DNA from: Comamonadaceae bacterium
Lineage (GTDB): Bacteria; Pseudomonadota; Gammaproteobacteria; Burkholderiales; Burkholderiaceae_C
Reading direction: 5' to 3'
NCBI GenBank assembly: GCA_021298995.1
Contig: JAJTGB010000011.1
Coordinates: 1 to 40,316 of the forward strand
Length of the DNA: 40,316 nucleotides
The position numbers and the translations under genes were made by a program. This document shows, one piece after another, positions 16,787 to 24,916 of this stretch. Position 1 is the first letter of the stretch; each line of letters starts with the position of its first letter. Under the pieces are notes generated by a model, which saw nothing but the letters and a program-made list of their open reading frames with translations, was not told the DNA's origin and did not search any database.

Positions 16787-17824
16787 ATGATCTCAAACCC
16801 TCAAGTGCATTTGCCCTTTCCCACCAACCCACCCCGAGTCGTCACTGCAGGCGAAGCACTGATCGATTTGGTATTGCAAGAAGACGGACTTTTTAAGCCT
16901 TGCTTGGGCGGCGCTGTTTTCAACCTGTCGCGCGCATTGGCCAGACAAAATGTGCCCACCCTCTACCAAAACCCCTTGTCCCATGACAGGTTTGGAAGGC
17001 AATTGGCGGAGGGCTTGCTTGAAGATGGTGTGCAATTGGCCCAGCCTCAGCCGGTCTCTGAGCCTACATCGGTGGCAGTGATTGCATTGAATGCGGAGGG
17101 GCATCCCGATTACACCTTTTATCGGCAGGGCGTTGCGGATCGACAAATCACAGCGCAAAGCTTGAGCGCGGCTTGTCGTGGGCAGGCTCACATGGAAGTG
17201 GCTTGCACAGGTTGTTTGGCCTTGGACCCGGCGGATGCAATTCACTATCTTCCTTGGCTTCAGTCTCAAAAGAGGGAAGGCAAATGGATTGTGCTTGATG
17301 TCAATCTCAGGCCCTCGGTCATGCCAGATTTGCGAAGCTACAGAGCCCATGTTTTGGAAATGGCCAAACTGGCCGATGTTCTAAAAGCCAGTGACGAAGA
17401 TTTGCGCCATTTGCAAATACCCGGTGTCAGCCCCTTGGATCAAGCGATGAATTTGATGGCCATGACCTCTGCCCAATGGATGGCTTTAACGCTCGGTCCT
17501 GAGGGCGCCTGTTTGTTGGTTCGACATGGCGCTGATGTGCAAGTGCTCAAAGCGCGTGAAGCCTTGGCCGTCAAAGTCATTGACACCGTAGGGGCGGGCG
17601 ATAGTTTTTTAGCAGGTCTCCTGGCATGTGCCTTGCACCATGTTGATCAAGAAAAATCAAAGCCCCTTTTGCGCAAGTGGGCCGAGCAAGCAACACTCGA
17701 TACTTTGCAAGATGTGCTTGAGCATGCATTGGCCAGCGCCACCTTGGTGGTCATGCGCCGCGGGTGCGAACCGGCCTCTTGGACGGAGGTTCGCGCTCGA
17801 ATGAAAGCGTTCCCAGCCATTTGA
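16787..17824 (+). CDS. PfkB-family carbohydrate kinase (fructokinase-like)
   Basis: 345 residues from ATG 16787. The PfkB family is shown by TAGEALIDLVL near residues 20-30, the GGAVFNLSRALAR substrate region at about 41-53 and the C-terminal signature DTVGAGDSFLAGLLA at 266 onward, with D272 as the expected catalytic base. These enzymes phosphorylate a sugar with ATP in the cytoplasm; fructose is the best guess, but 2-keto-3-deoxygluconate or others are possible. The gene is a little longer than usual because of an N-terminal extension and a late insert. It ends in front of a good terminator and is convergent with amiC. Confidence 0.88.
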   Translation: MISNPQVHLPFPTNPPRVVTAGEALIDLVLQEDGLFKPCLGGAVFNLSRALARQNVPTLYQNPLSHDRFGRQLAEGLLEDGVQLAQPQPVSEPTSVAVIALNAEGHPDYTFYRQGVADRQITAQSLSAACRGQAHMEVACTGCLALDPADAIHYLPWLQSQKREGKWIVLDVNLRPSVMPDLRSYRAHVLEMAKLADVLKASDEDLRHLQIPGVSPLDQAMNLMAMTSAQWMALTLGPEGACLLVRHGADVQVLKAREALAVKVIDTVGAGDSFLAGLLACALHHVDQEKSKPLLRKWAEQATLDTLQDVLEHALASATLVVMRRGCEPASWTEVRARMKAFPAI

Positions 17825-17825
17825 T

Positions 17826-17849
17826 GGCGCTTGCAGAGCGCCTTTTCTT
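17826..17849 (+). terminator. intrinsic terminator after the sugar kinase gene
   Basis: GGCGCT (17826-17831), loop TGCAG, AGCGCC (17837-17842), then TTTTCTT. A 6-bp GC-rich stem followed by a T-run fits a Rho-independent terminator on the plus strand. Confidence 0.75.
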
Positions 17850-17861
17850 GGCTGCTTTGAC

Positions 17862-19055
17862 TTAAGTAGATCTCTTTCTGGCCAAGGGTGGGTTGCGTTC
17901 AAAGTATTTTTGCAAGCCTTTCACCAATGCATCGGCAATGTCGTTTTGGTATTGCGGGTCAGCCAGCTTGGCTTCTTCACTCGGGTTGCTGATGAATGCA
18001 GTTTCTACCAGCACACTGGGAATATCGGGTGCTTTCAAGACTGCAAAGCCAGCTTGCTCTACTTTGGGTTTGTGAAGTCTTCCAATGCTGCCAATTTCTC
18101 GCAGAATGGCGCCGCCTAAATTCAAACTGTCTTTGATTTGAGCGGAGGTGCTCATGTCCAGCAGCGCTTGCTGAACCTGTGAGTCTTTCACGCCCAGGTT
18201 CATGCCGCCAATCAAATCGGCCTTGTTTTCTTGCGAGGCCATCCAACGGGCCGCGCTGCTAGAGGCCGCGCCTTGGCTAAGTGCAAACACGCTGGCGCCT
18301 TGTGCATTGGGTGTGAAAAAAGCAAGTGCAATTTGCAGCACCACATCTTTCTCTTTGGTGCCATTGGGACCAATAGCTCCTGGGTCTTCGCCGCCGTGTC
18401 CGGGGTCGATGGCCACCACGATCAAGCGATCGGTGACAGGGGCGGCGGGTACATTGCCCTGAGGGCTTTGAACATGGCCCGATGTCGGCGAGTTGGCACT
18501 GGGGCTGGCTGAATTTGGATTGGCACTGACACCGGGATTGGCGTTGCCATTGCTATTGGCATTTTTAGTGAGCCACTCGGAAATGGGGTCGTTGCTTTGG
18601 GTGCGCTCTGCAATCCAACTTTCCAAAGGGTCTACGGGCGTGCTTGGGTACAAATCCAATACCAAACGGTGTTGATAATTGCCAACGGGAGTAAGGGCAA
18701 ATACTTGGGGCTGAACCGCCTGTTTCAAGTCAAACACCATGCGAACCACACCAGGGCTGTTTTGGGCAACCCGAACGCCAGTGATGTTGGGATCGTCGGG
18801 CTTTATTTTGCCCACCCATTCTTTGATGGCGGGGTTGAGTTCCAAGCCTTCAATGTCAATGGCCAAGCGAGGCGGCGATGGCACAAAGGTGTACTTTGTT
18901 TTCAACGCGACATCGGATTCCAAGGTGACGCGCGAGTAGTCTCTGGCGGGCCATACCCGAACGGCCAACAGGCTGGCGCCTTTGCAAATATCGGCCCAGC
19001 CCAGCATCAAGGCAAGGCTTGAGAATTTGAGCCAATCACGGCGCTGAATGGGCAT
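17862..19055 (-). CDS. amiC: N-acetylmuramoyl-L-alanine amidase (AmiC type) with internal in-frame deletion
   Basis: 397 residues. A twin-arginine-like signal (RRDWLKFSSLALMLGW) is followed by an AMIN domain (about 30-135), a Ser/Asn/Pro linker (165-205) and the Amidase_3 catalytic domain. Present are the zinc ligands H220 in AIDPGHGG and E235 in TKEKD, and the catalytic E351 in LVETAFISN. Between IAL (244) and AFFTPNAQGASVFAL (245) the block that normally carries the MTRD-like and SIHAD-like motifs is missing, an estimated 40-50 residues, with loss of the third zinc ligand. The frame is kept. The enzyme normally splits peptidoglycan in daughter-cell separation; this copy is probably inactive. 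Its start overlaps the end of tsaE by 20 bases. Confidence 0.88.
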   Translation of the reverse strand: MPIQRRDWLKFSSLALMLGWADICKGASLLAVRVWPARDYSRVTLESDVALKTKYTFVPSPPRLAIDIEGLELNPAIKEWVGKIKPDDPNITGVRVAQNSPGVVRMVFDLKQAVQPQVFALTPVGNYQHRLVLDLYPSTPVDPLESWIAERTQSNDPISEWLTKNANSNGNANPGVSANPNSASPSANSPTSGHVQSPQGNVPAAPVTDRLIVVAIDPGHGGEDPGAIGPNGTKEKDVVLQIALAFFTPNAQGASVFALSQGAASSSAARWMASQENKADLIGGMNLGVKDSQVQQALLDMSTSAQIKDSLNLGGAILREIGSIGRLHKPKVEQAGFAVLKAPDIPSVLVETAFISNPSEEAKLADPQYQNDIADALVKGLQKYFERNPPLARKRST

Positions 19056-19617
19056 GGCCTATCGTCAATTGAGAGTGAGTGGGAGTGGCGGCTTCAAGGG
19101 CTTGCAACATGCGCAAGCCTTGCGGTGTGAATGCACTGGCTTCAACTTGCCGGCCATCGAGTTCGTTGACAGTGATCTTCAATTTCAAATCGGGCAGGGG
19201 CAACATCCCTTTTGCTTGTTCGGCCCACTCCGAAATTTTCAAGCCTTGGCTGGCAAAGATATCGCGGAAACCAGCTTCTTCAAATTCTTCAGGCTCATTG
19301 AATCGATAGAAATCAAAATGCCAAATGGGAAAGCGCAAGCCATCTTGTTCATTCAAAGCCTCATGGGGCTCGACCACGGCGTAGGTTGGGCTTTTGATGC
19401 GGCCCTTGACGCCCAATGCTTGCAACAAATGCCTGACCAAGGTGGTTTTTCCAGCCCCCAAGTTGCCTTCTAGTTCGAGGTATGCATTGTGCAATTCGCC
19501 TTGTTGTGCCATGCATTGGGCAAACGCCTGAGTCTGGTTTTCTTGAGTCAATAGCCAGCTGCCTGTGCCATGGGGCTCAGGAGTTCCTACAATCTCAGGG
19601 TGAACACCACTCATCAT
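19036..19617 (-). CDS. tsaE: tRNA threonylcarbamoyladenosine biosynthesis ATPase TsaE
   Basis: 193 residues. The P-loop LEGNLGAGKTTLVRHLLQALG is at about residues 49-69, followed by KSPTYAVVEPHEA, HFDFYRF and ISEWAEQA, all TsaE motifs. TsaE works with TsaB and TsaD to make t6A37 in ANN-reading tRNAs. Start ATG 19617 (a second ATG follows at once) has a poor ribosome site (AAAGAGA). The gene overlaps amiC by 20 bases and its 5' end lies inside the 5' end of the divergent queG reading frame. It heads the remains of the E. coli-like tsaE-ami-mutL-miaA order. Confidence 0.94.
   Translation of the reverse strand: MMSGVHPEIVGTPEPHGTGSWLLTQENQTQAFAQCMAQQGELHNAYLELEGNLGAGKTTLVRHLLQALGVKGRIKSPTYAVVEPHEALNEQDGLRFPIWHFDFYRFNEPEEFEEAGFRDIFASQGLKISEWAEQAKGMLPLPDLKLKITVNELDGRQVEASAFTPQGLRMLQALEAATPTHSQLTIGHAHSAP
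19588..19593 (+). promoter_or_regulatory. possible -10 box of queG
   Basis: TACAAT ends 6 bases before the GTG at 19600, the start that best fits QueG length. It lies inside the tsaE coding region. This is one of several -10 boxes in the window placed directly ahead of a start codon. Confidence 0.35.
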
Positions 19618-20733
19618 TCTCTTTCAATCAATGCAGCCAAGCTGGATGCCGCAGCCTTGTGGTCCAAAATGCAAAATGCGGCGCAGGCATTGGGATTTTC
19701 TCAAATTGGCGTGACAGGTGTGAATTTGTCAGAAGCAGAGCCCGGACTCAATGCCTGGCTTGCTGCTGGATTTCACGGCAGCATGAACTATATGGCAAGT
19801 CATGGACTGAAGCGCGCAAGACCCTCCGAATTGGTGCCAGGCACCGTCAGTGTGATTACTGTCCGGATGGATTACTTGCCAAACAATGTGGCCGATCTTT
19901 CTTTGGAAAGTGAAGCCAATGCCTTAAAGCAGCCTATGCAGGGAGTGGTGTCAGTTTATGCCAGAGGCCGGGACTACCACAAAGTTTTGCGCCACCGACT
20001 GCAACAACTCCAAGCCCAAATGGCCGATTGGGTGGGGCCGTTTGGTTACCGAGTGTTTACCGATTCTGCGCCTGTGATGGAGGCCGAGCTTGCGGTCAGA
20101 AGCGGGCAGGGTTGGCGTGGCAAAAATACCCTGGTTTTGCAAAGAGATGCTGGTTCATTTTTCTTTTTAGGTGAAATCTTCATCGACTTTGAGCTGCCAG
20201 AAACAGAGTCCATCACATCACATTGTGGTAGCTGTTCGGCATGCCTTGATCTGTGCCCAACCAAAGCCATTGTGGCTCCTTATCAATTGGATGCGCGGCG
20301 CTGTATTTCCTATTTGACCATTGAGCACACTGGCCAAATACCGCATGAATTGCGGCCCCTCATTGGCAATCGAATTTACGGCTGCGATGATTGCCAATGG
20401 GCTTGTCCTTGGAACAAATATGCCAAGAAAAGCACCTTGCCTGATTTCAATTCGCGAGATGCCCTCACTGCGCCTCAGTTGCTCGATTTGCTAGCATGGG
20501 ATGAAGCCAGTTTTTTAAAGAACACTGAAGGCAGTGCCATTCGGCGAATAGGCCATGCTCGATGGCTTCGCAATGTGGCATTGGCTGCAGGCAATGCACT
20601 GCGGGGAGGGCAGGGGCATGACATCACGAAAGCTGAAGCATTGGCATTGCAAAAGGCCCTGATTCGCTGGCAAGATCATCCAGATCCGGTGGTGCAAGAG
20701 CAGGTGGCTTGGTCTTTGACGCAGCCAGCTTAA
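19600..20733 (+). CDS. queG: Epoxyqueuosine reductase QueG
   Basis: 377 residues from GTG 19600, chosen because it puts about 33 residues before LGFSQIGVTG as in E. coli QueG, and because TACAAT ends 6 bases ahead of it; an in-frame ATG at 19570 is the alternative. Two 4Fe-4S motifs are clear: CGSCSACLDLCPTKAI and CDDCQWACPWNKYA. The cobalamin-binding N-terminal half has GSMNYMASHGLKRARPSEL, the region around FTDSAPVMEAELAVRSG, and WRGKNTLVL. It reduces epoxyqueuosine to queuosine in tRNA. It is head to head with tsaE, the reading frames overlapping. The stop overlaps the end of the AEC gene by 3 bases. Confidence 0.93.
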   Translation: MNTTHHSLSINAAKLDAAALWSKMQNAAQALGFSQIGVTGVNLSEAEPGLNAWLAAGFHGSMNYMASHGLKRARPSELVPGTVSVITVRMDYLPNNVADLSLESEANALKQPMQGVVSVYARGRDYHKVLRHRLQQLQAQMADWVGPFGYRVFTDSAPVMEAELAVRSGQGWRGKNTLVLQRDAGSFFFLGEIFIDFELPETESITSHCGSCSACLDLCPTKAIVAPYQLDARRCISYLTIEHTGQIPHELRPLIGNRIYGCDDCQWACPWNKYAKKSTLPDFNSRDALTAPQLLDLLAWDEASFLKNTEGSAIRRIGHARWLRNVALAAGNALRGGQGHDITKAEALALQKALIRWQDHPDPVVQEQVAWSLTQPA

Positions 20734-21647
20734 AAGTGCAAACCCTGAAGCACGCCCAAAGCCAAGGGCAAGCTCAACATGCCCAGCAGGGTTGACAGCG
20801 TGACCAGCCCAGCCACCAAAGACCCGTTGTAGCCCATTCTGGCGGCCAGCACGTAGCAGGTTGACGCAGTAGGCAATGCCGAAAAAATAAGCAAAACGGT
20901 GGTTTGCAAATCGCTCAGTTTGAACAATTGAGCCAAGCCCCAAGCGATACAAGGCAAAAGCAAGTGTTTCACAAGCAACACCAAACTGCCCTGAAGTTTG
21001 CCCTGATTCAAGGCTTTGATTTCCATGCCGGCACCCGCAGACATCAGCCCTAAGGCCAATGAGGCCGCGCCAATTTTGGAAAGGCTGGGTTCAATGATGG
21101 CCGGGATGCTGAACCCCAATAAATTGAAGGCCAAGCCGCTGGTGGTGGCCAAGATGAGGGGATTGCGAACCAGCTCTCGGCCAAAACCAGCGTTGCCCTG
21201 ACGGGCCATGGGCCAAACCGCCCCCACATTGAACATGGGGACGCAAAAACCGATTAGCACGGAAATGAGCAGTAAACCTTCTGCGCCGGACAAGCGTTCC
21301 ACCAGCGCCAAAGCGATAAAGGAGTTGAATCTGAAACCAATTTGGGCAGTGGCAGCGTGGTCTCTGCGGTCTAATTTGGCCCCAATCCAAGGCCAATAGG
21401 GCAGGCTGTAGCTGAGTGCAATGCCCGATAAACCCATACTGATGCCTGCCAACAAAAAGCTCGAAGTGGCTTGAATGTCCAAAGGGCTTTTGGCAATTGA
21501 GTAAAAAAGCAGGACTGGGAATAAAAAGTAATAAACCAAGAACTCTGCTTGCTGCCAAACGTTGCGGTTCAGCCCTGTGAAGCGGCACAGGAAGTACCCA
21601 CACAAAATCAGGGAAAAGTCGGGAAATAAAAGCTGAGCATAATTCAC
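20730..21647 (-). CDS. AEC (auxin efflux carrier) family transporter
   Basis: 305 residues from GTG 21647, just behind a TAAGGGG stretch that is rather close to serve as ribosome site; the frame stays open to 21692. About ten hydrophobic segments in two blocks, with the conserved NPLILATTSGLAFNLLGFSIP in the middle and SALPTASTCYVLAARMGYN near the end, both typical of AEC carriers. Bacterial members transport malate, malonate or other organic anions, or are unassigned. The start is uncertain. It is divergent from a Bug receptor gene across about 90 bases, and convergent with queG. Confidence 0.85.
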   Translation of the reverse strand: MNYAQLLFPDFSLILCGYFLCRFTGLNRNVWQQAEFLVYYFLFPVLLFYSIAKSPLDIQATSSFLLAGISMGLSGIALSYSLPYWPWIGAKLDRRDHAATAQIGFRFNSFIALALVERLSGAEGLLLISVLIGFCVPMFNVGAVWPMARQGNAGFGRELVRNPLILATTSGLAFNLLGFSIPAIIEPSLSKIGAASLALGLMSAGAGMEIKALNQGKLQGSLVLLVKHLLLPCIAWGLAQLFKLSDLQTTVLLIFSALPTASTCYVLAARMGYNGSLVAGLVTLSTLLGMLSLPLALGVLQGLHF

Positions 21648-21705
21648 CCCCTTAGCATAACGGCTGTATTTGGGGGTTTGGTCTCTGAACACCCTGATTA
21701 TTGCT

Positions 21706-21711
21706 TATGAT
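21706..21711 (+). promoter_or_regulatory. possible -10 box of the Bug receptor gene
   Basis: TATGAT (5 of 6 matches to TATAAT) would place the transcript start near 21718, about 20 bases before the ATG at 21739 and ahead of TAGGAG. No good -35 box is seen. Confidence 0.35.
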
Positions 21712-21738
21712 GTTGTGAAGTCATTTTTAGGAGTTTTC

Positions 21739-22716
21739 ATGGACCGTCGTCAAAGTTTGCTGGCTTCTGCCGTTGTGATTGCCTTGGGTGTGGTGGCCGG
21801 TACCGCCAGTGCTCAAAATTACCCAAGTAAAGTCATCAGATTGCAGGTGCCTTTTGCCCCTGGTGGTACCACCGACATCGTGGCCCGAGTCATTGCTGAA
21901 CCTTTGGGCAAGGCCATCGGCCAATCTGTGGTGGTGGAAAACAAGGCGGGCGGTGGCGGTGTCGTAGGCGCCCAAGAAACGGTTCGCGCTACACCTGATG
22001 GCTATTCATTGGGCATGGCCACTGTTTCTACAACGGCTGCCAACCCAGCCATCAACCCCAAGAATCCGTACAACCCCATTACAGACTTCACCCCCATCAT
22101 CAACATTGCAGCCACGCCCAATGTCATTGCCGTGCATCCCAGTTTTCCAGCACGCAACTATGCAGACTTTGTGGCTGAGTTGAAGAAAAACCCCGGTAAA
22201 TACTCCTACGCTTCTTCAGGCACGGGTGGCATTGGTCACTTGCAGACAGAACTTTGGAAAAGCTTGGCTGGCGTGTTCATCACCCACATTCCTTACAGAG
22301 GCGCTGGCCCTGCTTTGAACGACACGGTTGCGGGCCAAGTCCCCATTATTTTTGACAACATGCCGTCTGCTTTGCCGTTTATTCAAAATGGTAGATTGAT
22401 TCCCATTGTGGTGGCAGCCCCTCAGCGTTTGACTCAGCTGCCCAATGTCCCCACATTCAAAGATGTTGGTTTGGAGCCCGTCAATCGCATGGCTTATTAC
22501 GGCATTTTGGGCCCCAAGAATTTGCCCAAAGAAGTGATTGACAAAATCAGCGCTGGCACCAGAAAAGCTTTGGAAGATCCAGCTGTTCGCAAACGCATTG
22601 AAGACACAGGCTCATTGATCATTGCCAATACCCCCGAGCAATTTGCAGCTCAAATCAAAGCTGAATTTGAAGTCTACAAAAACGTGGTGGAAAAGCAGAA
22701 ACTCAGACTCGATTGA
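21739..22716 (+). CDS. Bug-family periplasmic substrate-binding protein, orphan receptor
   Basis: 325 residues from ATG 21739 with TAGGAG (21728-21733) 5 bases upstream. Signal peptide with likely cleavage after TASA (residue 25), then the Bug opening [25 protein letters not shown] and the [11 protein letters not shown] loop. No tctA or tctB is adjacent, so it is an orphan receptor that may feed the tct system at 4.5-7.5 kb, a distant one, or act only in sensing. It is divergent from the AEC carrier. Its stop and the xerD start share one base (TGATG), so the two genes are coupled although their functions are unrelated. Confidence 0.92.
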   Translation: MDRRQSLLASAVVIALGVVAGTASAQNYPSKVIRLQVPFAPGGTTDIVARVIAEPLGKAIGQSVVVENKAGGGGVVGAQETVRATPDGYSLGMATVSTTAANPAINPKNPYNPITDFTPIINIAATPNVIAVHPSFPARNYADFVAELKKNPGKYSYASSGTGGIGHLQTELWKSLAGVFITHIPYRGAGPALNDTVAGQVPIIFDNMPSALPFIQNGRLIPIVVAAPQRLTQLPNVPTFKDVGLEPVNRMAYYGILGPKNLPKEVIDKISAGTRKALEDPAVRKRIEDTGSLIIANTPEQFAAQIKAEFEVYKNVVEKQKLRLD

Positions 22717-23624
22717 TGTCAGTTTCAAGCCAAGCCGCCATCGACCGCTTTGTTGATGCGGTTTGGCTAGAAGATGGTTTGTCGGCCAACACCTTGGCCG
22801 CCTACAGACGAGATTTGCAGGCCTTGGCAGATTGGCTAGAAGCCTCGGGCATTGGACCCTTGGAGTCTGCCCAAGAGTCTCACTTGCAAGCCTACTTTGC
22901 GGCCAAGCACAGCCTTTCCAAAGCCACATCAGCCAATCGCCGCTTAACGGTTTTCAAGCGCTATTACCGTTGGGCCTTGCGCGAGCGAATCGTGCAATTT
23001 GATCCCACTCTCAGAATGCTGGCAGCCAAGCAAGCATTGCGTGTGCCCAAAACTTTGTCCGAAGATCAGGTAGACGCTTTGTTGTCTGCGCCGGATGAAA
23101 ACACCAGCTTAGGTTTGCGTGACAAGGCCATGCTGGAGCTGCTCTATGCCAGTGGTTTGCGTGTTTCGGAATTGGTCAAACTCAAAACACTGCATGTTTC
23201 TTTGAACGAAGGTGTCTTGCGAGTGATGGGCAAGGGCAGCAAGGAGCGACTGGTCCCATTTGGCGACATGGCACGCGACAGTTTGCTGGCCTATTTGCAA
23301 AATTCTCGAGGCGCTTTGCTCGGCCCCAAACAAACCGACGATTTGTTCGTCACGGCCAGCGGGCCCAAGGCGGGGACGGCCATGTCGAGGGTGATGTTTT
23401 GGCAGCTGATCAAGAAATATGCGGTCACCTCAGGAATCACTGCACCTTTGTCACCCCATACCTTGAGACATGCTTTCGCCACGCATTTGCTTAACCATGG
23501 TGCCGACTTGCGATCGGTTCAGGTCTTGCTGGGTCATGCTGATATTTCGACGACCACCATCTACACACACGTTGCCAGGGAGCGCTTGAAGAACTTGCAT
23601 GCGCAGCACCACCCTAGGGGTTGA
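22716..23624 (+). CDS. xerD: Tyrosine recombinase XerD
   Basis: 302 residues from ATG 22716. The N-terminal SAM-like DNA-binding domain covers about 1-105. The catalytic domain has all expected residues: R149 (SGLRVSEL), K173, H248 and R251 (SPHTLRHAFATHLL), H274 (LLGHADISTTTIYTH) and nucleophile Y283. XerD with XerC resolves chromosome dimers at dif. Length and motifs are those of a housekeeping Xer protein, not a phage or integron integrase, and no attachment site or mobile genes lie near. It is downstream of the orphan Bug gene and convergent with the D-serine dehydratase-like gene 5 bases away. Confidence 0.93.
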   Translation: MSVSSQAAIDRFVDAVWLEDGLSANTLAAYRRDLQALADWLEASGIGPLESAQESHLQAYFAAKHSLSKATSANRRLTVFKRYYRWALRERIVQFDPTLRMLAAKQALRVPKTLSEDQVDALLSAPDENTSLGLRDKAMLELLYASGLRVSELVKLKTLHVSLNEGVLRVMGKGSKERLVPFGDMARDSLLAYLQNSRGALLGPKQTDDLFVTASGPKAGTAMSRVMFWQLIKKYAVTSGITAPLSPHTLRHAFATHLLNHGADLRSVQVLLGHADISTTTIYTHVARERLKNLHAQHHPRG

Positions 23625-23629
23625 TCGAT

Positions 23630-24895
23630 TTAAAAATGGATTGAGATACCGCTGGTGACAACATAATCATCGTTGATGATGGGCATCCAACGCCACTTGT
23701 CAAAAGTGGTGCAAGGATGGGAAATGCCACTGCCAATGATTCGCCCCACAGCAGGGTGCTCCGAGGCGGGTGATTGCGGGTTGAAATGCAAATAAGCATG
23801 TTGATCGTTCAAGGCCTTGATTTCCCAATGTGCTGGTACCGAACTCACTGCCGAATCCCCCAAGGCTGCTTGCCAAATGGGCACTGGTAAATCCATGTCG
23901 TACGACACATCGCGTTTGCCCATGGACAGCAGGGCCAGGCCGGGTTCAGGACAAGACTGAACCGAGCTAATGACTTCCAATGCTGGCTTGAGTGTTTCTG
24001 CCAGCTTGAGTCGCTCGCCAACGCATCGCAACATTTTTCGGTATTCCACGTGATCATGCGTGAGGTAGCAACCTGAGCGCAAGATGCCTCGCGCCGGTCT
24101 ACTCAGTTGGGGTTGAAGGTGCGCTGCCACCAGATCAAAGATGGCAGATCCGCCTGCTGTGATGAGCACTTCAGAGCATTGGAACAAGTCTTCTTTTTCG
24201 CATGCCAAAGCTAAGTTTTGAACGCGCTGCATCAAGGCGGCGACGGCCGCTTGGTCGTGTTCATGGTGACAAGTGGCCAAAGCACCTTCGTAGCACTCAA
24301 TACCCGCCAACAAGAGGCCGTTGGTGGCTTTGATTTCCCGGGCTAGCTGCATGGCAGTTGCATGGTCTCTGCACCCGGTGCGTTTGCCATCGATGCCAAG
24401 TTCGATGAGCACAGAGAAAGCTTGTTGAGAAGAACTGCTGGCGCGCCAAGATTCAATCTGTTTGAGTTGCGCCAGTGAGTCAACCAAAAAGAAAACGCTG
24501 ACATCAGAGTGAGTTTCAAGCAGATGCGACAAGGCTTCTAAATCGGATGCCTGAAAAACCTGGTTGGCAATGATGATTCGTTTGACGTGATTTCGAATGC
24601 CCAAGCCAGCTTGAAACACCGTGGCAAAACTGATGCCCCAAGCGCCGGCATCGATTTGCATTTTGTACAACTCTGGTGACATGGTGGTTTTGCCATGCGG
24701 TGCAATATCGAGCTTGCGGCTGCTGCAAAAATCTTGCATCCACTTCAAGTTATGGGCAATGGCAGACGCTTTGATGACGGCCAGAGGGAAGGGCAGGTGG
24801 CCTTTCAAAATATGCCAGTTCTGATCTCCCATGTGGGCCAAGTCGACTGGCGCATGATGCCCTGGAAAACCTTTGAATGAAGCATTGATTTGCAT
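23630..24895 (-). CDS. D-serine dehydratase-like / D-threonine aldolase-like PLP enzyme
   Basis: 421 residues of the fold-type III (alanine racemase-like) group. The PLP lysine is K69 in IAPHGKTTMSPELY. The C-terminal domain ends with a metal-binding HPC (H393, C395) in SGISHPCTTFDKW, as in the eukaryotic-type D-serine dehydratase and D-threonine aldolase family. It should act on a D-hydroxyamino acid, by dehydration or retro-aldol cleavage, in the cytoplasm; which one is not decidable here. The ribosome site is weak. It ends next to xerD and begins 21 bases after the end of the DUF455 gene on the same strand. Together with the D-aminoacylase-like gene at 7.8-9.5 kb it points to use of D-amino acids. 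Confidence 0.85.
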   Translation of the reverse strand: MQINASFKGFPGHHAPVDLAHMGDQNWHILKGHLPFPLAVIKASAIAHNLKWMQDFCSSRKLDIAPHGKTTMSPELYKMQIDAGAWGISFATVFQAGLGIRNHVKRIIIANQVFQASDLEALSHLLETHSDVSVFFLVDSLAQLKQIESWRASSSSQQAFSVLIELGIDGKRTGCRDHATAMQLAREIKATNGLLLAGIECYEGALATCHHEHDQAAVAALMQRVQNLALACEKEDLFQCSEVLITAGGSAIFDLVAAHLQPQLSRPARGILRSGCYLTHDHVEYRKMLRCVGERLKLAETLKPALEVISSVQSCPEPGLALLSMGKRDVSYDMDLPVPIWQAALGDSAVSSVPAHWEIKALNDQHAYLHFNPQSPASEHPAVGRIIGSGISHPCTTFDKWRWMPIINDDYVVTSGISIHF

Positions 24896-24916
24896 GATGG
24901 TTAAATCAGGTTCGTT

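Noticed and set aside
22716-23624. Tyrosine recombinase as sign of an integrated element
   Set aside because: It has the length and residues of housekeeping XerD; no att repeats, phage or integron genes are near.
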